From NCBI RefSeq assembly GCF_002976435.1, contig NZ_PUGF01000003.1, positions 234,421 through 298,420 on the forward strand: a stretch of DNA of 64,000 nt, given 5' to 3'. The notes under the pieces were generated by a model. That model made no database searches. It had not been told where the DNA came from and saw only the letters and a list, made by a program, of their open reading frames with translations. Below, in pieces: positions 7,778-17,296 of the stretch (position 1 is its first letter; each line of letters begins with the position of its first letter). Origin of the DNA: Solimicrobium silvestre (GTDB lineage Bacteria; Pseudomonadota; Gammaproteobacteria; Burkholderiales; Burkholderiaceae_D). The translations under genes and the position numbers were made by a program.

Positions 7778-9184
7778 TCAATAACGATAATGATCAGTTT
7801 TGTACGGGCCTTCTTTTGGCACGCCAATATAAGCCGCTTGCTGGTCGGTGAGTACGCTCAATTGTGCATTGAGTTTTTTCAATTGCAAACGCGCGACTTT
7901 TTCATCCAGATGCTTAGGCAAGGTATATACGCCAACTGGGTATTTGCCTGGATTAGCAAACAGCTCAATCTGCGCAATCGTTTGATTAGCGAAAGAAGAG
8001 CTCATTACATACGATGGATGACCAGTACCGCAACCCAAATTAACCAGGCGACCTTTAGCCAACAAAATGATACGTTTTCCGCTAGGGAAAATCACGTGAT
8101 CAACTTGTGGCTTGATGTTGTCCCACTCGTATTTTTCTAATGAAGCTACGTCGATCTCATTATCAAAATGGCCGATATTAGAAACGATCGCCTGATCTTT
8201 CATCGCCAGCATATGTTCATGCGTAATCACATGATAGTTACCGGTGGTAGTCACGAAAATATCGCCTTGTGCAGCAGCGTATTCCATGGTCACTACGCGG
8301 TAGCCTTCCATGGCCGCTTGCAGGGCGCAAATCGGGTCAATTTCTGTTACCCAAACTTGGGCTGACAAGGCGCGCATCGCTTGCGCACAACCTTTACCCA
8401 CGTCGCCGTAACCGATGATGACGGCAACTTTACCGGCGATCATGACGTCGGTGGCACGCTTAATACCATCCACTAACGATTCGCGGCAACCGTATAAATT
8501 ATCAAACTTGGATTTGGTAACGGAGTCATTCACATTAATCGCAGGAAAAGCCAATTTGCCTTCTTTATGCATCTGGTACAAACGATGCACGCCGGTCGTG
8601 GTTTCTTCGGTCACGCCTTTAATTGCTGCCAGGCGTGTTGAATACCAGCTACCGTCAACAGTGAGATGTTTTTTGATCGAATTAAACAGGCAGATTTCTT
8701 CTTCTGAACCTGGATTATTCAAGACGGAACTGTCTTTTTCAGCACGGCTACCCAGGTGCAACAACAGCGTAGCGTCGCCGCCGTCATCCAAGATCATGTT
8801 CGCAGGCTGGTCAGCCCAGTCAAAAATACGATGCGTGAATTCCCAATATTCATCAAGATTTTCACCTTTGAAGGCAAATACCGGATGACCGGCTTCAGCA
8901 ATCGCCGCAGCAGCTTGATCTTGAGTTGAGTAGATATTGCACGAAGCCCAGCGCACTTCCGCGCCGAGTGCAGTCAGTGTTTCAATTAGCACGGCTGTTT
9001 GAATCGTCATGTGCAAAGAACCGGCAATGCGCGCACCGCGTAACGGTTGGCTGGCAGCGAATTCTTCACGAATCGCCATTAAGCCGGGCATTTCTGTTTC
9101 TGCGATATTGATTTCTTTACGTCCCCATGCGGCCAAGCTAATGTCGGCGACGAGGTAATCTTTGTTTTTATTGATGGCGTTCAT
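7778..9184 (-). CDS. ahcY: S-adenosylhomocysteine hydrolase
   Basis: Splits S-adenosylhomocysteine into adenosine and homocysteine, removing the inhibitor of methyltransferases; cytosolic, NAD-bound. 468 aa, including the insertion typical of proteobacterial enzymes. Signatures include [13 protein letters not shown], the NAD loop [25 protein letters not shown] and the C-terminal PxxYRY end (PYKTDHYRY). The ATG at 9184 follows AGGAGG by five bases, which decides the start over the adjacent GTG. An SAH riboswitch precedes it, so expression should rise when SAH accumulates. Confidence 0.97.
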   Translation of the reverse strand: MNAINKNKDYLVADISLAAWGRKEINIAETEMPGLMAIREEFAASQPLRGARIAGSLHMTIQTAVLIETLTALGAEVRWASCNIYSTQDQAAAAIAEAGHPVFAFKGENLDEYWEFTHRIFDWADQPANMILDDGGDATLLLHLGSRAEKDSSVLNNPGSEEEICLFNSIKKHLTVDGSWYSTRLAAIKGVTEETTTGVHRLYQMHKEGKLAFPAINVNDSVTKSKFDNLYGCRESLVDGIKRATDVMIAGKVAVIIGYGDVGKGCAQAMRALSAQVWVTEIDPICALQAAMEGYRVVTMEYAAAQGDIFVTTTGNYHVITHEHMLAMKDQAIVSNIGHFDNEIDVASLEKYEWDNIKPQVDHVIFPSGKRIILLAKGRLVNLGCGTGHPSYVMSSSFANQTIAQIELFANPGKYPVGVYTLPKHLDEKVARLQLKKLNAQLSVLTDQQAAYIGVPKEGPYKTDHYRY

Positions 9185-9210
9185 CACGCCCTCCTTTCAG
9201 TTGAAAAAAG

Positions 9211-9300
9211 TAACGTGAGCGCAGTTGCGGTGTGAATTCTCCAAGCCTGGCAAAATACCGATTAATGTTTTAATCTTACTTTGTCGCAACGCTCCTTGGG
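9211..9300 (-). promoter_or_regulatory. S-adenosylhomocysteine (SAH) riboswitch
   Basis: The reverse strand reads CCAAGGAGCGTTGCGAC (9299-9283), later CCAGGCTTGG (9250-9241), and CAACTGCGCTCACG (9227-9214). These are the three conserved blocks of the SAH riboswitch: the outer stem CCAAG/CTTGG, the conserved GGAGCG(C/T)TGC segment, and the GCGCTCACG strand of the pseudoknot. It ends just before the AGGAGG of ahcY. Known members are genetic on-switches for SAH recycling genes. Confidence 0.88.
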
Positions 9301-9307
9301 AAACGGA

Positions 9308-9336
9308 AGTATACAGCAAAAAGCAACAAATGCCAG
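9308..9336 (-). promoter_or_regulatory. Promoter of the ahcY leader
   Basis: On the reverse strand: -35 CTGGCA (9336-9331), 17-nt spacer, -10 TATACT (9313-9308). Transcription would start near 9301, right at the first base of the SAH riboswitch, which supports both calls. Confidence 0.65.
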
Positions 9337-9530
9337 CTGCTGCTCACGTATCTTGATCATTGTAGGAGATTTTTTGTGGAACTAAAGGCGTTTAATCGGG
9401 TGCTGGTTTTAGTGAGTTTGTGAGGAATTTTCGGGAAATTTGCCATTTTTCCATGTACTTCACTGTTTTTTGACGGTAGCAGAGTAGATACAAAGGACTG
9501 CTCAATCAGTTAAGCCAATAACAATAATAT

Positions 9531-9622
9531 CGTCATTCCCGCGCAGGCGGGAATCCAGTGCACGTAGTGCCGTCAATGGTAGATTTACGAGCTTCTGGAT
9601 CCCCGCCTGCGCGGGAATGACG
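9531..9622. repeat. GTCATTCCCGC palindromic repeat (92 bp)
   Basis: 28-bp inverted terminal arms (9531-9558 and 9595-9622) match with one mismatch, and each arm contains its own small palindrome around CCCGCGCAGGCGGG. One arm recurs at 63518-63545 and a decayed version at 52111-52183. It is a dispersed REP/MITE-like element, placed after mdlB and before the ahcY promoter. Confidence 0.8.
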
Positions 9623-9656
9623 TTATTTAGGTTTTTAGCTTCACTGGAACGCCTCC

Positions 9657-11417
9657 TTACTCTTCCAACGCCTGCAATAAATACAGTTTTTGGTAAATGC
9701 CTTGCGGCAACTCCATCAATTCCGCATGCCGTCCTTGCTCCATCAATTTGCCATGATTGAGCACAATAATCTGGTCAGCGTCCCGTATCGTAGAAAGCCG
9801 ATGCGCAATGGCGATGATGGTGACTTTACCGCGCAATTCCGCCAAGGCTGTTTGCACCACTTGTTCGGTTTCGCTGTCGATATGCGAGGTTGCCTCATCC
9901 AGCAATAACAACACCGGATCGCCCGCCAAGGCGCGTGCAATCGCTAGCAATTGCTTTTGTCCGGTAGATAATTTCGCACCACCTTCGCCTAGCTCTGTGT
10001 CGTAACCGTGCGACAGGTGTTGAATAAATCCATGTGCGTGAGCGCTTCTGGCGGCGGCTTCTATTTGCGCCTGCGTTAACTCGCGTCCCATTGCAATATT
10101 GTCGCGCACGCTGGCAGCCAGTAAAAAGGGCTCTTGCGGCACCAAACCCACTTTAAGCCGGAATTCTTCTTCGCTGACGCCAGCTAATGGCAAACCATCT
10201 AATTCAATACGGCCGGATTGCGCTATATAAAAGCGCAATAACAAACTCAGCAAGGTCGATTTTCCGCTGCCGGTATGTCCAACCACGCCGTAAAAATTTC
10301 CGGCTTTAATCTGCAAATTAATATTGTGCAAAACCGGATGGGCCGGATCATAGCCAAAACTAACGTCATGAAAAGCCACGCTACCGCTGCGCAATTTTTG
10401 CGTTGAAGTTGGATAAAGTTCGGTGCTTTCATTGAGTAAAGTGTTGACCCGCGCAGCGGATACCACCGCTTGCTGAATCTGCCCGAATTGCATGGTGATT
10501 TGAATTAAGGGATCAACCACGCGCGCAATGTAACTCACAAAGGCATACAAGATACCGACTTCAATGCCGCTAAAAGTGCGCTGACTAAAACTGTAAATAA
10601 CCACCACCAGCAACATCGAATTCATCAAATCCAAGGCCGGACGTAATAGCCAGGCATTAGCACGCAATTCTGCAATACGCGCTTGGTAATGCGATTGATT
10701 GGTTGCGCCAAAACGCGCCGCAAAACGACCATCCGCCAAGCTGGCTTGTAGCACGCTCATACCAGCAATGCTTTCGGCCAATTGCGCATTTAAATCGCTA
10801 CGCAATTGCCGCGCACGCGCCACTGCTGGTGCGCTCCATTTTTGATAAAACCAAACTATCACCACCATGGCGGGAATTAAGGTTGCTACGATCAGCATCA
10901 AGCGCCAGTCCAGCCAAGCCATGGCCGCTAACGCGCCCAACACCACAATCGAGCTATCCAACATCACAAACAGCACTTGTACGTACAAGTTTTTGACTGC
11001 TTCTGTGTCATTGGTGACGCGGCTCACTAATTGCCCGGTAATGGCTTTATCAAAAAAACTCATCGGCAAACGCAATACATGGGCATACACCTGCTCGCGC
11101 AAACGTCGCACCGAACGCATCGCCACACCGGCCAGTCGCAACAATTGCAAATAACGCAGCCAGGTCGCCATGCAACCAGTCAAGAAATTAGCCAATAAAA
11201 GGCCGCCGATCCAAACCCAATCGGCGTGCTTGGGCAGTAAATAATTATCAATGAAAGCTTTGCCCAATAAGGGACCCATTGCTTCAAGGCCAGCTGCAAT
11301 TGCTAGTAAAAAAATACCGACCCAGACATGCGATTGATCGATTTTCGCTGCGCTTTTTAGCAATTGAACTGCTTGCCATTTTTCGTTTTTTTTCATATTA
11401 AGAATTTCAGAGTTCAT
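9657..11417 (-). CDS. mdlB: ABC exporter half-transporter, MdlB-like
   Basis: 586 aa: an N-terminal six-helix exporter domain, then an ATPase domain. Walker A GHTGSGKST, the ABC signature is LSTGQKQ instead of LSGGQ, and Walker B LLLLDEATSHID. The signature variant and motifs such as LVSRVTNDTEAVKNLY and GIEVGILYAFVSYI match MdlB (SmdB) of E. coli. Its ATG lies inside the last codons of mdlA (11-nt overlap) with GGAGG upstream, so the two are coupled and should form a heterodimer. The substrate is unknown; known relatives are poorly defined multidrug-type exporters. Confidence 0.88.
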   Translation of the reverse strand: MNSEILNMKKNEKWQAVQLLKSAAKIDQSHVWVGIFLLAIAAGLEAMGPLLGKAFIDNYLLPKHADWVWIGGLLLANFLTGCMATWLRYLQLLRLAGVAMRSVRRLREQVYAHVLRLPMSFFDKAITGQLVSRVTNDTEAVKNLYVQVLFVMLDSSIVVLGALAAMAWLDWRLMLIVATLIPAMVVIVWFYQKWSAPAVARARQLRSDLNAQLAESIAGMSVLQASLADGRFAARFGATNQSHYQARIAELRANAWLLRPALDLMNSMLLVVVIYSFSQRTFSGIEVGILYAFVSYIARVVDPLIQITMQFGQIQQAVVSAARVNTLLNESTELYPTSTQKLRSGSVAFHDVSFGYDPAHPVLHNINLQIKAGNFYGVVGHTGSGKSTLLSLLLRFYIAQSGRIELDGLPLAGVSEEEFRLKVGLVPQEPFLLAASVRDNIAMGRELTQAQIEAAARSAHAHGFIQHLSHGYDTELGEGGAKLSTGQKQLLAIARALAGDPVLLLLDEATSHIDSETEQVVQTALAELRGKVTIIAIAHRLSTIRDADQIIVLNHGKLMEQGRHAELMELPQGIYQKLYLLQALEE

Positions 11418-13149
11418 CTAACGCCGCCTCCAATTGCTGATAACGCCATTGGCTAGCATACCAACCGTCTTGCTCCAACAAACTGACATGCGTTCCTTGC
11501 TCGGTTATTTTTCCATGACGCAGCACTACAATATTGTCGGCATCTGCTACCGCGCTTAAACGGTGACTGACTAACAGCACCGAACGGCCGACTCTGGCAC
11601 CGCGCAAGTGCTGCAAAATACTAGTTTGAGTGCCGGTATCGACCGCAGATAATGCGTCATCCAATAACAACAGCGGGCTATTTGTCAGCAGCGCACGCGC
11701 AATCGCAACGCGTTGTCTTTGTCCGCCAGATAGCGTCACACCGCGCTCACCTACCGGCGTGTCATAACCCAATGGAAAGCGCAAAATATCGTCATGCACG
11801 GCAGCGAGTTGCGCGGCTTGTTCAATCTCGACCTGAGTCGCGTCCGGCTTACCCAAAGCGATATTGGCAGCGACGCTGGCGGAAAATAAAAACGGCTCTT
11901 GCGCAACCCAACTTATGTGGCCTCGCAAATTTTCTAAGCGGTAATCCGATAACTGATGTTCACCCCAATTTATGCTGCCTTGTTGTGCCGCATATTGGCG
12001 CAGCAGCAAACGGATTAAGGTGGATTTTCCTGAGCCGGTCGGTCCAACCAAACCAACCGTTGTTCCCTGTTTCAACGTCAGGCTTACTCCTTGCAAAGCG
12101 GCTTGCGCCTGCTCTGAATAGGCAAAATGCACATCGCTAAATTGCACCGAACCGTGCGGTGGTGTTGTGATGGTGCCTGCATCTTCTATCGACAATGGCA
12201 AACCCAGAACGGGCTCCAAACGTCGCCAAGCTGCACGGCCGCGCTCAACTAGGGAAAGCACCCAACCGGCAGCGAACATCGGCCAAATTAACTGGCCTAA
12301 ATACATGGTGAAACTGGTCAACGAACCTATACTCATTTGCGCATGCCAGACTAGATACCCGCCTAAACTCAAGGTTAAAAACCCTGCGGTAGTTAAGGCT
12401 AATCCAACAGCTGGCTCATAACCCGCTTCCCATCGCTGCGCACGCAAGCTAGCGTCGGCAGCCTGTTCTGCTAGCACCGCAAACTGACTGGCATTGCGCG
12501 ACTCTAAACCGAGCGCACGTACCGTCCGTACACCAGCCAAACTTTCTTGCACTTGCCCATTCAACTGACTAAAACAGGTTAAGGCTTCATGTGATGCATC
12601 ATGCACTTGCTGGGTGATGCGCTTGAATGCTAACGCCATGAAAGGAAATGGCAGCAAGGCGATTAACGCCAAACGCCAGTCAACCCCTAAAAACATCATT
12701 GCCAGCACCATTACCAACGTTAACGTGCCATCAAACCCCGCCAACATCGCTTCACCGGCGGCCAGCTCAATCGCATCGGCATCATTGGTACCGAGCGCCA
12801 TTAAATCACCGGTGCGCTGTTGCTGGAAAAAGTCAGGGCCTTGCAAGCAAAGTCGTTTATATAATTCAGTACGTAAATGCACGCCCAGTTGATAAGATGC
12901 GACGAACAATTGCATGCGCCAGCCAACCCGCAGAAAATAAATCGCCACGCCCATTAGTAGCAAAATGCCCAACTGCTGCAAAATCAAGGTATCAGTCAAG
13001 CGCCCAGCTACCATTTCATCGACCAGATGCCCGACCCGACGCGGGATCCAGACTGTCAACGTACCGACGGTAAATAGCATGGCGGCGGCCAGAAAATAGT
13101 GGCGCCGATGACGTGACACGAAGCTAAAAATTAATTGGGAAAACGTCAC
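11407..13149 (-). CDS. mdlA: ABC exporter half-transporter, MdlA-like
   Basis: 580 aa with the exporter membrane domain (residues about 15-305) and an ATPase domain with Walker A GPTGSGKST, a canonical [15 protein letters not shown] signature and Walker B LLLLDDALSAVDT. Regions such as RTGDLMALGTNDADAI and NGQVQESLAGVRTVRALGLE resemble MdlA. The non-equivalent ATP sites of the pair (Asp instead of Glu after Walker B here, altered signature in the partner) fit a heterodimeric exporter with one weak site. It is the first gene of the two-gene operon. Confidence 0.88.
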   Translation of the reverse strand: MTFSQLIFSFVSRHRRHYFLAAAMLFTVGTLTVWIPRRVGHLVDEMVAGRLTDTLILQQLGILLLMGVAIYFLRVGWRMQLFVASYQLGVHLRTELYKRLCLQGPDFFQQQRTGDLMALGTNDADAIELAAGEAMLAGFDGTLTLVMVLAMMFLGVDWRLALIALLPFPFMALAFKRITQQVHDASHEALTCFSQLNGQVQESLAGVRTVRALGLESRNASQFAVLAEQAADASLRAQRWEAGYEPAVGLALTTAGFLTLSLGGYLVWHAQMSIGSLTSFTMYLGQLIWPMFAAGWVLSLVERGRAAWRRLEPVLGLPLSIEDAGTITTPPHGSVQFSDVHFAYSEQAQAALQGVSLTLKQGTTVGLVGPTGSGKSTLIRLLLRQYAAQQGSINWGEHQLSDYRLENLRGHISWVAQEPFLFSASVAANIALGKPDATQVEIEQAAQLAAVHDDILRFPLGYDTPVGERGVTLSGGQRQRVAIARALLTNSPLLLLDDALSAVDTGTQTSILQHLRGARVGRSVLLVSHRLSAVADADNIVVLRHGKITEQGTHVSLLEQDGWYASQWRYQQLEAALDEL

Positions 13150-13193
13150 AGAAGAATCTTTCGGTTTTGAGTGAAATGTGAAAGTTTAATAAA

Positions 13194-13221
13194 AAAACGT
13201 GCAGCTTGCGCCGCACGTTTT
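13194..13221 (-). terminator. Rho-independent terminator of the prolyl oligopeptidase gene
   Basis: AAAACGTGC (13194-13202) pairs with GCACGTTTT (13213-13221); on the reverse strand a run of T follows. It lies 30 nt after the stop codon of the peptidase gene and separates it from mdlA. Confidence 0.85.
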
Positions 13222-13250
13222 GTGTAACCTACATCAAATTGCGAACCGCT

Positions 13251-15386
13251 TTATTTTACGGCATGTAAGCTATCTGTTGCTTGCAACATTTTCCACATAA
13301 AGGTGTATTGCAACGCATTCATGTCGGCACGTTGCGCATTATTAGCTGCTCCACCGTGACCGCCTTCAATGTTTTCATAGTAGCGCACGTTTTTATGCCC
13401 TTGCTCTATCATCTTGGCCGCCATTTTACGTGCATGTCCCGGATGTACGCGGTCGTCACGGGTTGATGTTATAAACAACACGTTCGGATAAGCCACGTCA
13501 GTTTTGACATTTTGATATGGCGAATATTTGCTGATATAAGCCCATTCCGCAGGCACATCAGGGTTACCGTATTCGCCCATCCAGGAAGCGCCGGCCAACA
13601 ATTTATTAAAGCGTTGCATATCCAACAAAGGTACTTGGCTAATCACCGCATTAAATAACTCAGGATGTTGGGTCAGCATCACGCCAGCCAACAAGCCACC
13701 GTTGCTGCCGCCTTGTGTGCCGAGACGTTTAGGATTAGTGACGTTGGTCGCGATTAAATCTTGCGCTACGGCGGCAAAATCATCGTAGGCTTTTTGACGG
13801 TTTTCCTTCATCGCTGCTTCATGCCAAGCCGGGCCGAACTCTCCGCCGCCGCGAATATTCGCCACCACATATGCGCCACCTTTTTGCAACCATCCCAAAC
13901 CGATTCCTGCTGAATACGAAGGTGTCAGTGAAATTTGGAAGCCGCCGTAGCCATATAACAAAGTAGGATTTTGTCCGTCCAGCTTCATGTCTTTACGATG
14001 AATGATGAAGTAAGGGACCTTGGTACCGTCTTTTGATGTTGCCTGCTTTTGCTCAGTTTGATAAGGGCTGGCGTCAAAAAAAGCTGGTGCGGTTTTAAGC
14101 ACTTCGCGCTCATCATTGCCAGCTTGCGCCAACATATAAGTACTCGGCGTTAAGTAATCGGAATAACTTAAAAAATAGCCGTCGGAGTGCTCATCATCCA
14201 GCGCCGTTACGCCAATACTGCCGATGGTTGGCAGATGTACCGTGCGAGAAGCCCATTTACCATCAACAAACTTCCATTCAGTCATGCTGCTTTTTACGTT
14301 ATCCAAGGCTTCCACCAGCAAGTAATTTTTGGTGGCCGTGGCTCCTGTTAAGGAAGTACGCTCCGTCGGCGCAAACAGGGTAGTAAAGTTGCGTGCGCCT
14401 TTTTTATACGCATCAAAGTCGATCGCCAATAAAGCACCGGCCGGATAAGTTACGTCCTTGATGACCCAAGGTTCACGTAAGGTCACCATAAATTGTGAGC
14501 CAAAAAAACTGATTCCGGCTTTGCCTGGCACATCCAACTTGTCTAACTTGGCGTCGTCGTACAGATAATATTCAGTATCGAAAAAACCAACGCCACGCTG
14601 AATAATTTCATGGTGTACGCCCAAATGATTACTGCTGGAACCGGATACGCTGATATCGGTCTTTTTCCCCTCTAACAATGTTTGAGCCTGAGATAAGGGA
14701 GTGCCGCGCTGCCAAAGTTTGACGATGCGCGCGTAACCTGAATCGGTTTTACTGCCAGCCCCAAAATCGGTCGCGACAAATACACTATTTTTATCGCGCC
14801 ACTCTATATTGCTTTTTGCTTCAGGCAACACAAAACCACCCTTTACAAACTGCTTGCTGGTCAGATCGAATTCCCGCACCACAACCGCATCTGCACCGCC
14901 GCGTGAGAGTTGTAACAAGCAGCGATCATAATCCGGCTCACGGCATGCACTGCCTTTAAAAACCCAGTTTTCTTTTTCTGTTTTTGCCAACTCATCTAAG
15001 TCCAATACCGTTTCCCATTTTGGGTGTTCTTTCCGGTATTCTTCCAAGCTAGTCCGACGCCACACACCGCGCTGATGGTCACCATCTTGCCAAAAATTGT
15101 AGAAGTACTCGCCCATTTTCCCAATGACAGGAATTTTTTCTTTTGAATCTAATGCGGCTTGTATCTGGCTGCGCAACGTTAAAAAATCAGGCTCTTGTTC
15201 AAGCTCAGCACGGGTAATCGCATTACGCCCTTTTACCCAATCCAATGCTTTTGAATCGGTGACTTGCTCTAACCATTGGTAGGGATCAGCCGTGTTTTGT
15301 TGATCAGTCGAGTGCGCTAAATTGGCGGCGCTTAACAACGCAACAATGACGCTCAGCGTTGCAATGGATGGGGGATTTAGTTTCAA
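13251..15386 (-). CDS. Exported prolyl oligopeptidase (S9A family)
   Basis: 711 aa serine peptidase cutting short peptides after proline. A signal peptide (about residues 1-26, ending NLAHS) indicates a periplasmic or secreted enzyme. A beta-propeller region is followed by the alpha/beta hydrolase domain with catalytic Ser561 in GGSNGG, Asp645 in TRDDRVHPGH and His677 in EGGHGG. The start codon is TTG: GAGGA lies at the right distance, the signal peptide begins there, and no other ATG fits. It is monocistronic with its own terminator. The call is firm for family S9A. Confidence 0.93.
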   Translation of the reverse strand: MKLNPPSIATLSVIVALLSAANLAHSTDQQNTADPYQWLEQVTDSKALDWVKGRNAITRAELEQEPDFLTLRSQIQAALDSKEKIPVIGKMGEYFYNFWQDGDHQRGVWRRTSLEEYRKEHPKWETVLDLDELAKTEKENWVFKGSACREPDYDRCLLQLSRGGADAVVVREFDLTSKQFVKGGFVLPEAKSNIEWRDKNSVFVATDFGAGSKTDSGYARIVKLWQRGTPLSQAQTLLEGKKTDISVSGSSSNHLGVHHEIIQRGVGFFDTEYYLYDDAKLDKLDVPGKAGISFFGSQFMVTLREPWVIKDVTYPAGALLAIDFDAYKKGARNFTTLFAPTERTSLTGATATKNYLLVEALDNVKSSMTEWKFVDGKWASRTVHLPTIGSIGVTALDDEHSDGYFLSYSDYLTPSTYMLAQAGNDEREVLKTAPAFFDASPYQTEQKQATSKDGTKVPYFIIHRKDMKLDGQNPTLLYGYGGFQISLTPSYSAGIGLGWLQKGGAYVVANIRGGGEFGPAWHEAAMKENRQKAYDDFAAVAQDLIATNVTNPKRLGTQGGSNGGLLAGVMLTQHPELFNAVISQVPLLDMQRFNKLLAGASWMGEYGNPDVPAEWAYISKYSPYQNVKTDVAYPNVLFITSTRDDRVHPGHARKMAAKMIEQGHKNVRYYENIEGGHGGAANNAQRADMNALQYTFMWKMLQATDSLHAVK

Positions 15387-15531
15387 TTGTCTTCCTCGTT
15401 ATTGTGGTGATTTTAGGAGTAATGCAGAGATCATTCTAAAACGACAGCCACCAATCTTTGCGTGTAATTTATAACACTATGCCAAACATTGTTTTGGAAA
15501 ACTAATTACTTACTAAGCAAAACGATAACAG

Positions 15532-15903
15532 CTATTTTTCGGCCAGCTTAGCCTGCGAAGGAATATCCAACTTCACCCAATCCAACATATCTTGCCAAAT
15601 GCGGGCAATCTCTGCGTCGGGTGAGATTTGTTATTGCGGGTTGCTGGGGCAGTCAAAGTCCAATACACCGAACGGCACATGTACCGAAATGTTGACATCG
15701 GGCTGAAATTGCTCGACCTGATTGAATACCCAGCGACTTTCCGGCTCTGAAAGAGCCGCTTTGTCGGGGACGCGACAGGAGTCGCTGCCAGTTTTGGTGC
15801 TCCAATATTGGAGCACTTCGTTACCCCAATTGAAAGTGGGGAAATTGCGATTTAAATCTACTCCGTTTGCATTTACGCGGATAGCCTTAGCCGCTAATAA
15901 TCC
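15532..15903 (-). pseudogene. Decayed copy of the M14 carboxypeptidase gene
   Basis: The strip matches the intact M14 gene at 20152-21042 in two blocks: the last about 90 bases (29 of them, 15533-15561, identical to 20153-20181) and an internal block from about 15645 to 15903. Roughly 145 bases between the blocks are deleted and the 5' end, about 400 bases including the signal peptide and the zinc motif HxxE, is gone. Translated remains read ALSEPESRWVFNQVEQFQPDV, close to the intact protein, but cannot form a working enzyme. Similarity is roughly 80-90 percent by eye, so the duplication is old. Confidence 0.85.
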
Positions 15904-15994
15904 AAAGTGGTCTGTTAAAACATTAAAAAGTGCATGGTTCTAATAGCCCACTTGTACGGTATAAAACAGCTTCTATTAGCTCAGTTAAGCAACC

Positions 15995-17296
15995 ATGCTT
16001 TTCAGAAAGTGCCATGACATCATGTATTCTTCAGCGTCATCAAAGTCAATAAGTCCGTCCTCTTCCATTCGACCAAGAGATCTAATACATCCCATTGTCG
16101 CTGGAATGATTTCAGTCATCGTTAATTATGGTGGCACCTTCATCTTAGTCTTTCAAGCTGCAAAAATTGGTGGTCTGAGCCCAGAGCTTACGGCCTCATG
16201 GGTGTGGTCAGTTTCTATTGGCGTTGGTGTTACAGGAATTTTGCTCAGTTGGTATACTCGCGAACCGATCATAGCGGCATGGTCAACACCTGCTGCTTTT
16301 CTGGTAGTCGCACTGGCAACCACGCCCTATGCCGAGGCAGTCGGTGCATATTTAATTTCAGCTGCTGCTTTTGTCGTACTTGGTTTGTCAGGCTATTTCG
16401 AGAAGGTCATTCGCCTGATTCCTCCAGGGATCGCTGCTGGATTACTTGCTGGCATTCTTCTGCAGTTTGGCATCGGCGCTTTTGGGGGAATAAGTGTCGA
16501 CCCTCTGTTGGCAGGAATATTGATTGTTACTTATGTTGTTCTTAAACGTTTTACCGCACGATACGCAGTAGTGGGGATTTTATTGATTGGATTGGTTTTT
16601 CTACTTATTCAGGGTCGTGTCGACTTGTCGGGCCTGATGCTTGAGTTTGCTGCTCCAGTATTCACGACGCCAGTATTTTCGATAAATTCTTTGTTAAGTG
16701 TTGCATTGCCGCTTTTCCTAATTACCCTAACAGGGCAATACATGCCAGGCATGCTGATATTGCGGAATGACGGTTTCACGACCAGTGCGAATCCTATCGT
16801 AGCCGTAACTGGGCTAGGCTCTCTCATTATGGCACCGTTCGGATCACATGCTTTTAACATCGCCGCAATTACGGCAGCGATTTGCACTGGAAAAGAAGCA
16901 CACGAAGATCCGTCGAAACGATGGATTGCAGGCATTGCAGCGGGAATTTTTTATATTCTTATCGGGATATTCGGCGTGACGCTTGCGGCTGTTTTCATGG
17001 CCTTCCCAACGACTTTTATTACCACGTTAGCGGGGCTAGCTTTACTTGGTACAATTGGCGGCAGCCTGGCTAGTGCCATGTCCGCCCCAGAATCACGGGA
17101 AGCGGCACTTATCACTTTTTTAGCATCGGCGGCCAACATTACGTTGTTCGGCATTGGTGGTGCGTTCTGGGGACTGTTAATTGGTTTAATCACTTACACT
17201 GCACTCAATGGTTATTTGCCGCGCAATAGTACTCTTTCAGGAGAGACGGTGAATCTTGTTTCAACATCGCCAAACAATAAAGGGCAGAAAAAATGA
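15995..17296 (+). CDS. BenE-family inner membrane transporter
   Basis: 433 aa, about 11-12 hydrophobic segments. Family marks are NYGGTF at the first helix, GLSPELTASWVWSVSIGVG, SWYTREPIIAAWSTPAAF, and APFGSHAFNIAAITAAICTG with EAHEDPSKRW after it. BenE proteins (E. coli YdcO type) are proton symporters named for benzoate, but most are of unknown substrate, and no benzoate genes are near. A second possible start is the ATG at 16022, which removes nine polar residues. Its stop overlaps the next gene by ATGA. Coupling to a PLP-binding protein and a PLP-dependent regulator suggests a substrate linked to vitamin B6 or an amine; this is inference. Confidence 0.88.
   Translation: MLFRKCHDIMYSSASSKSISPSSSIRPRDLIHPIVAGMISVIVNYGGTFILVFQAAKIGGLSPELTASWVWSVSIGVGVTGILLSWYTREPIIAAWSTPAAFLVVALATTPYAEAVGAYLISAAAFVVLGLSGYFEKVIRLIPPGIAAGLLAGILLQFGIGAFGGISVDPLLAGILIVTYVVLKRFTARYAVVGILLIGLVFLLIQGRVDLSGLMLEFAAPVFTTPVFSINSLLSVALPLFLITLTGQYMPGMLILRNDGFTTSANPIVAVTGLGSLIMAPFGSHAFNIAAITAAICTGKEAHEDPSKRWIAGIAAGIFYILIGIFGVTLAAVFMAFPTTFITTLAGLALLGTIGGSLASAMSAPESREAALITFLASAANITLFGIGGAFWGLLIGLITYTALNGYLPRNSTLSGETVNLVSTSPNNKGQKK

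Noticed and set aside
8415..8888. A 157-codon plus-strand frame inside ahcY
   Set aside because: Antisense shadow of a highly conserved gene.
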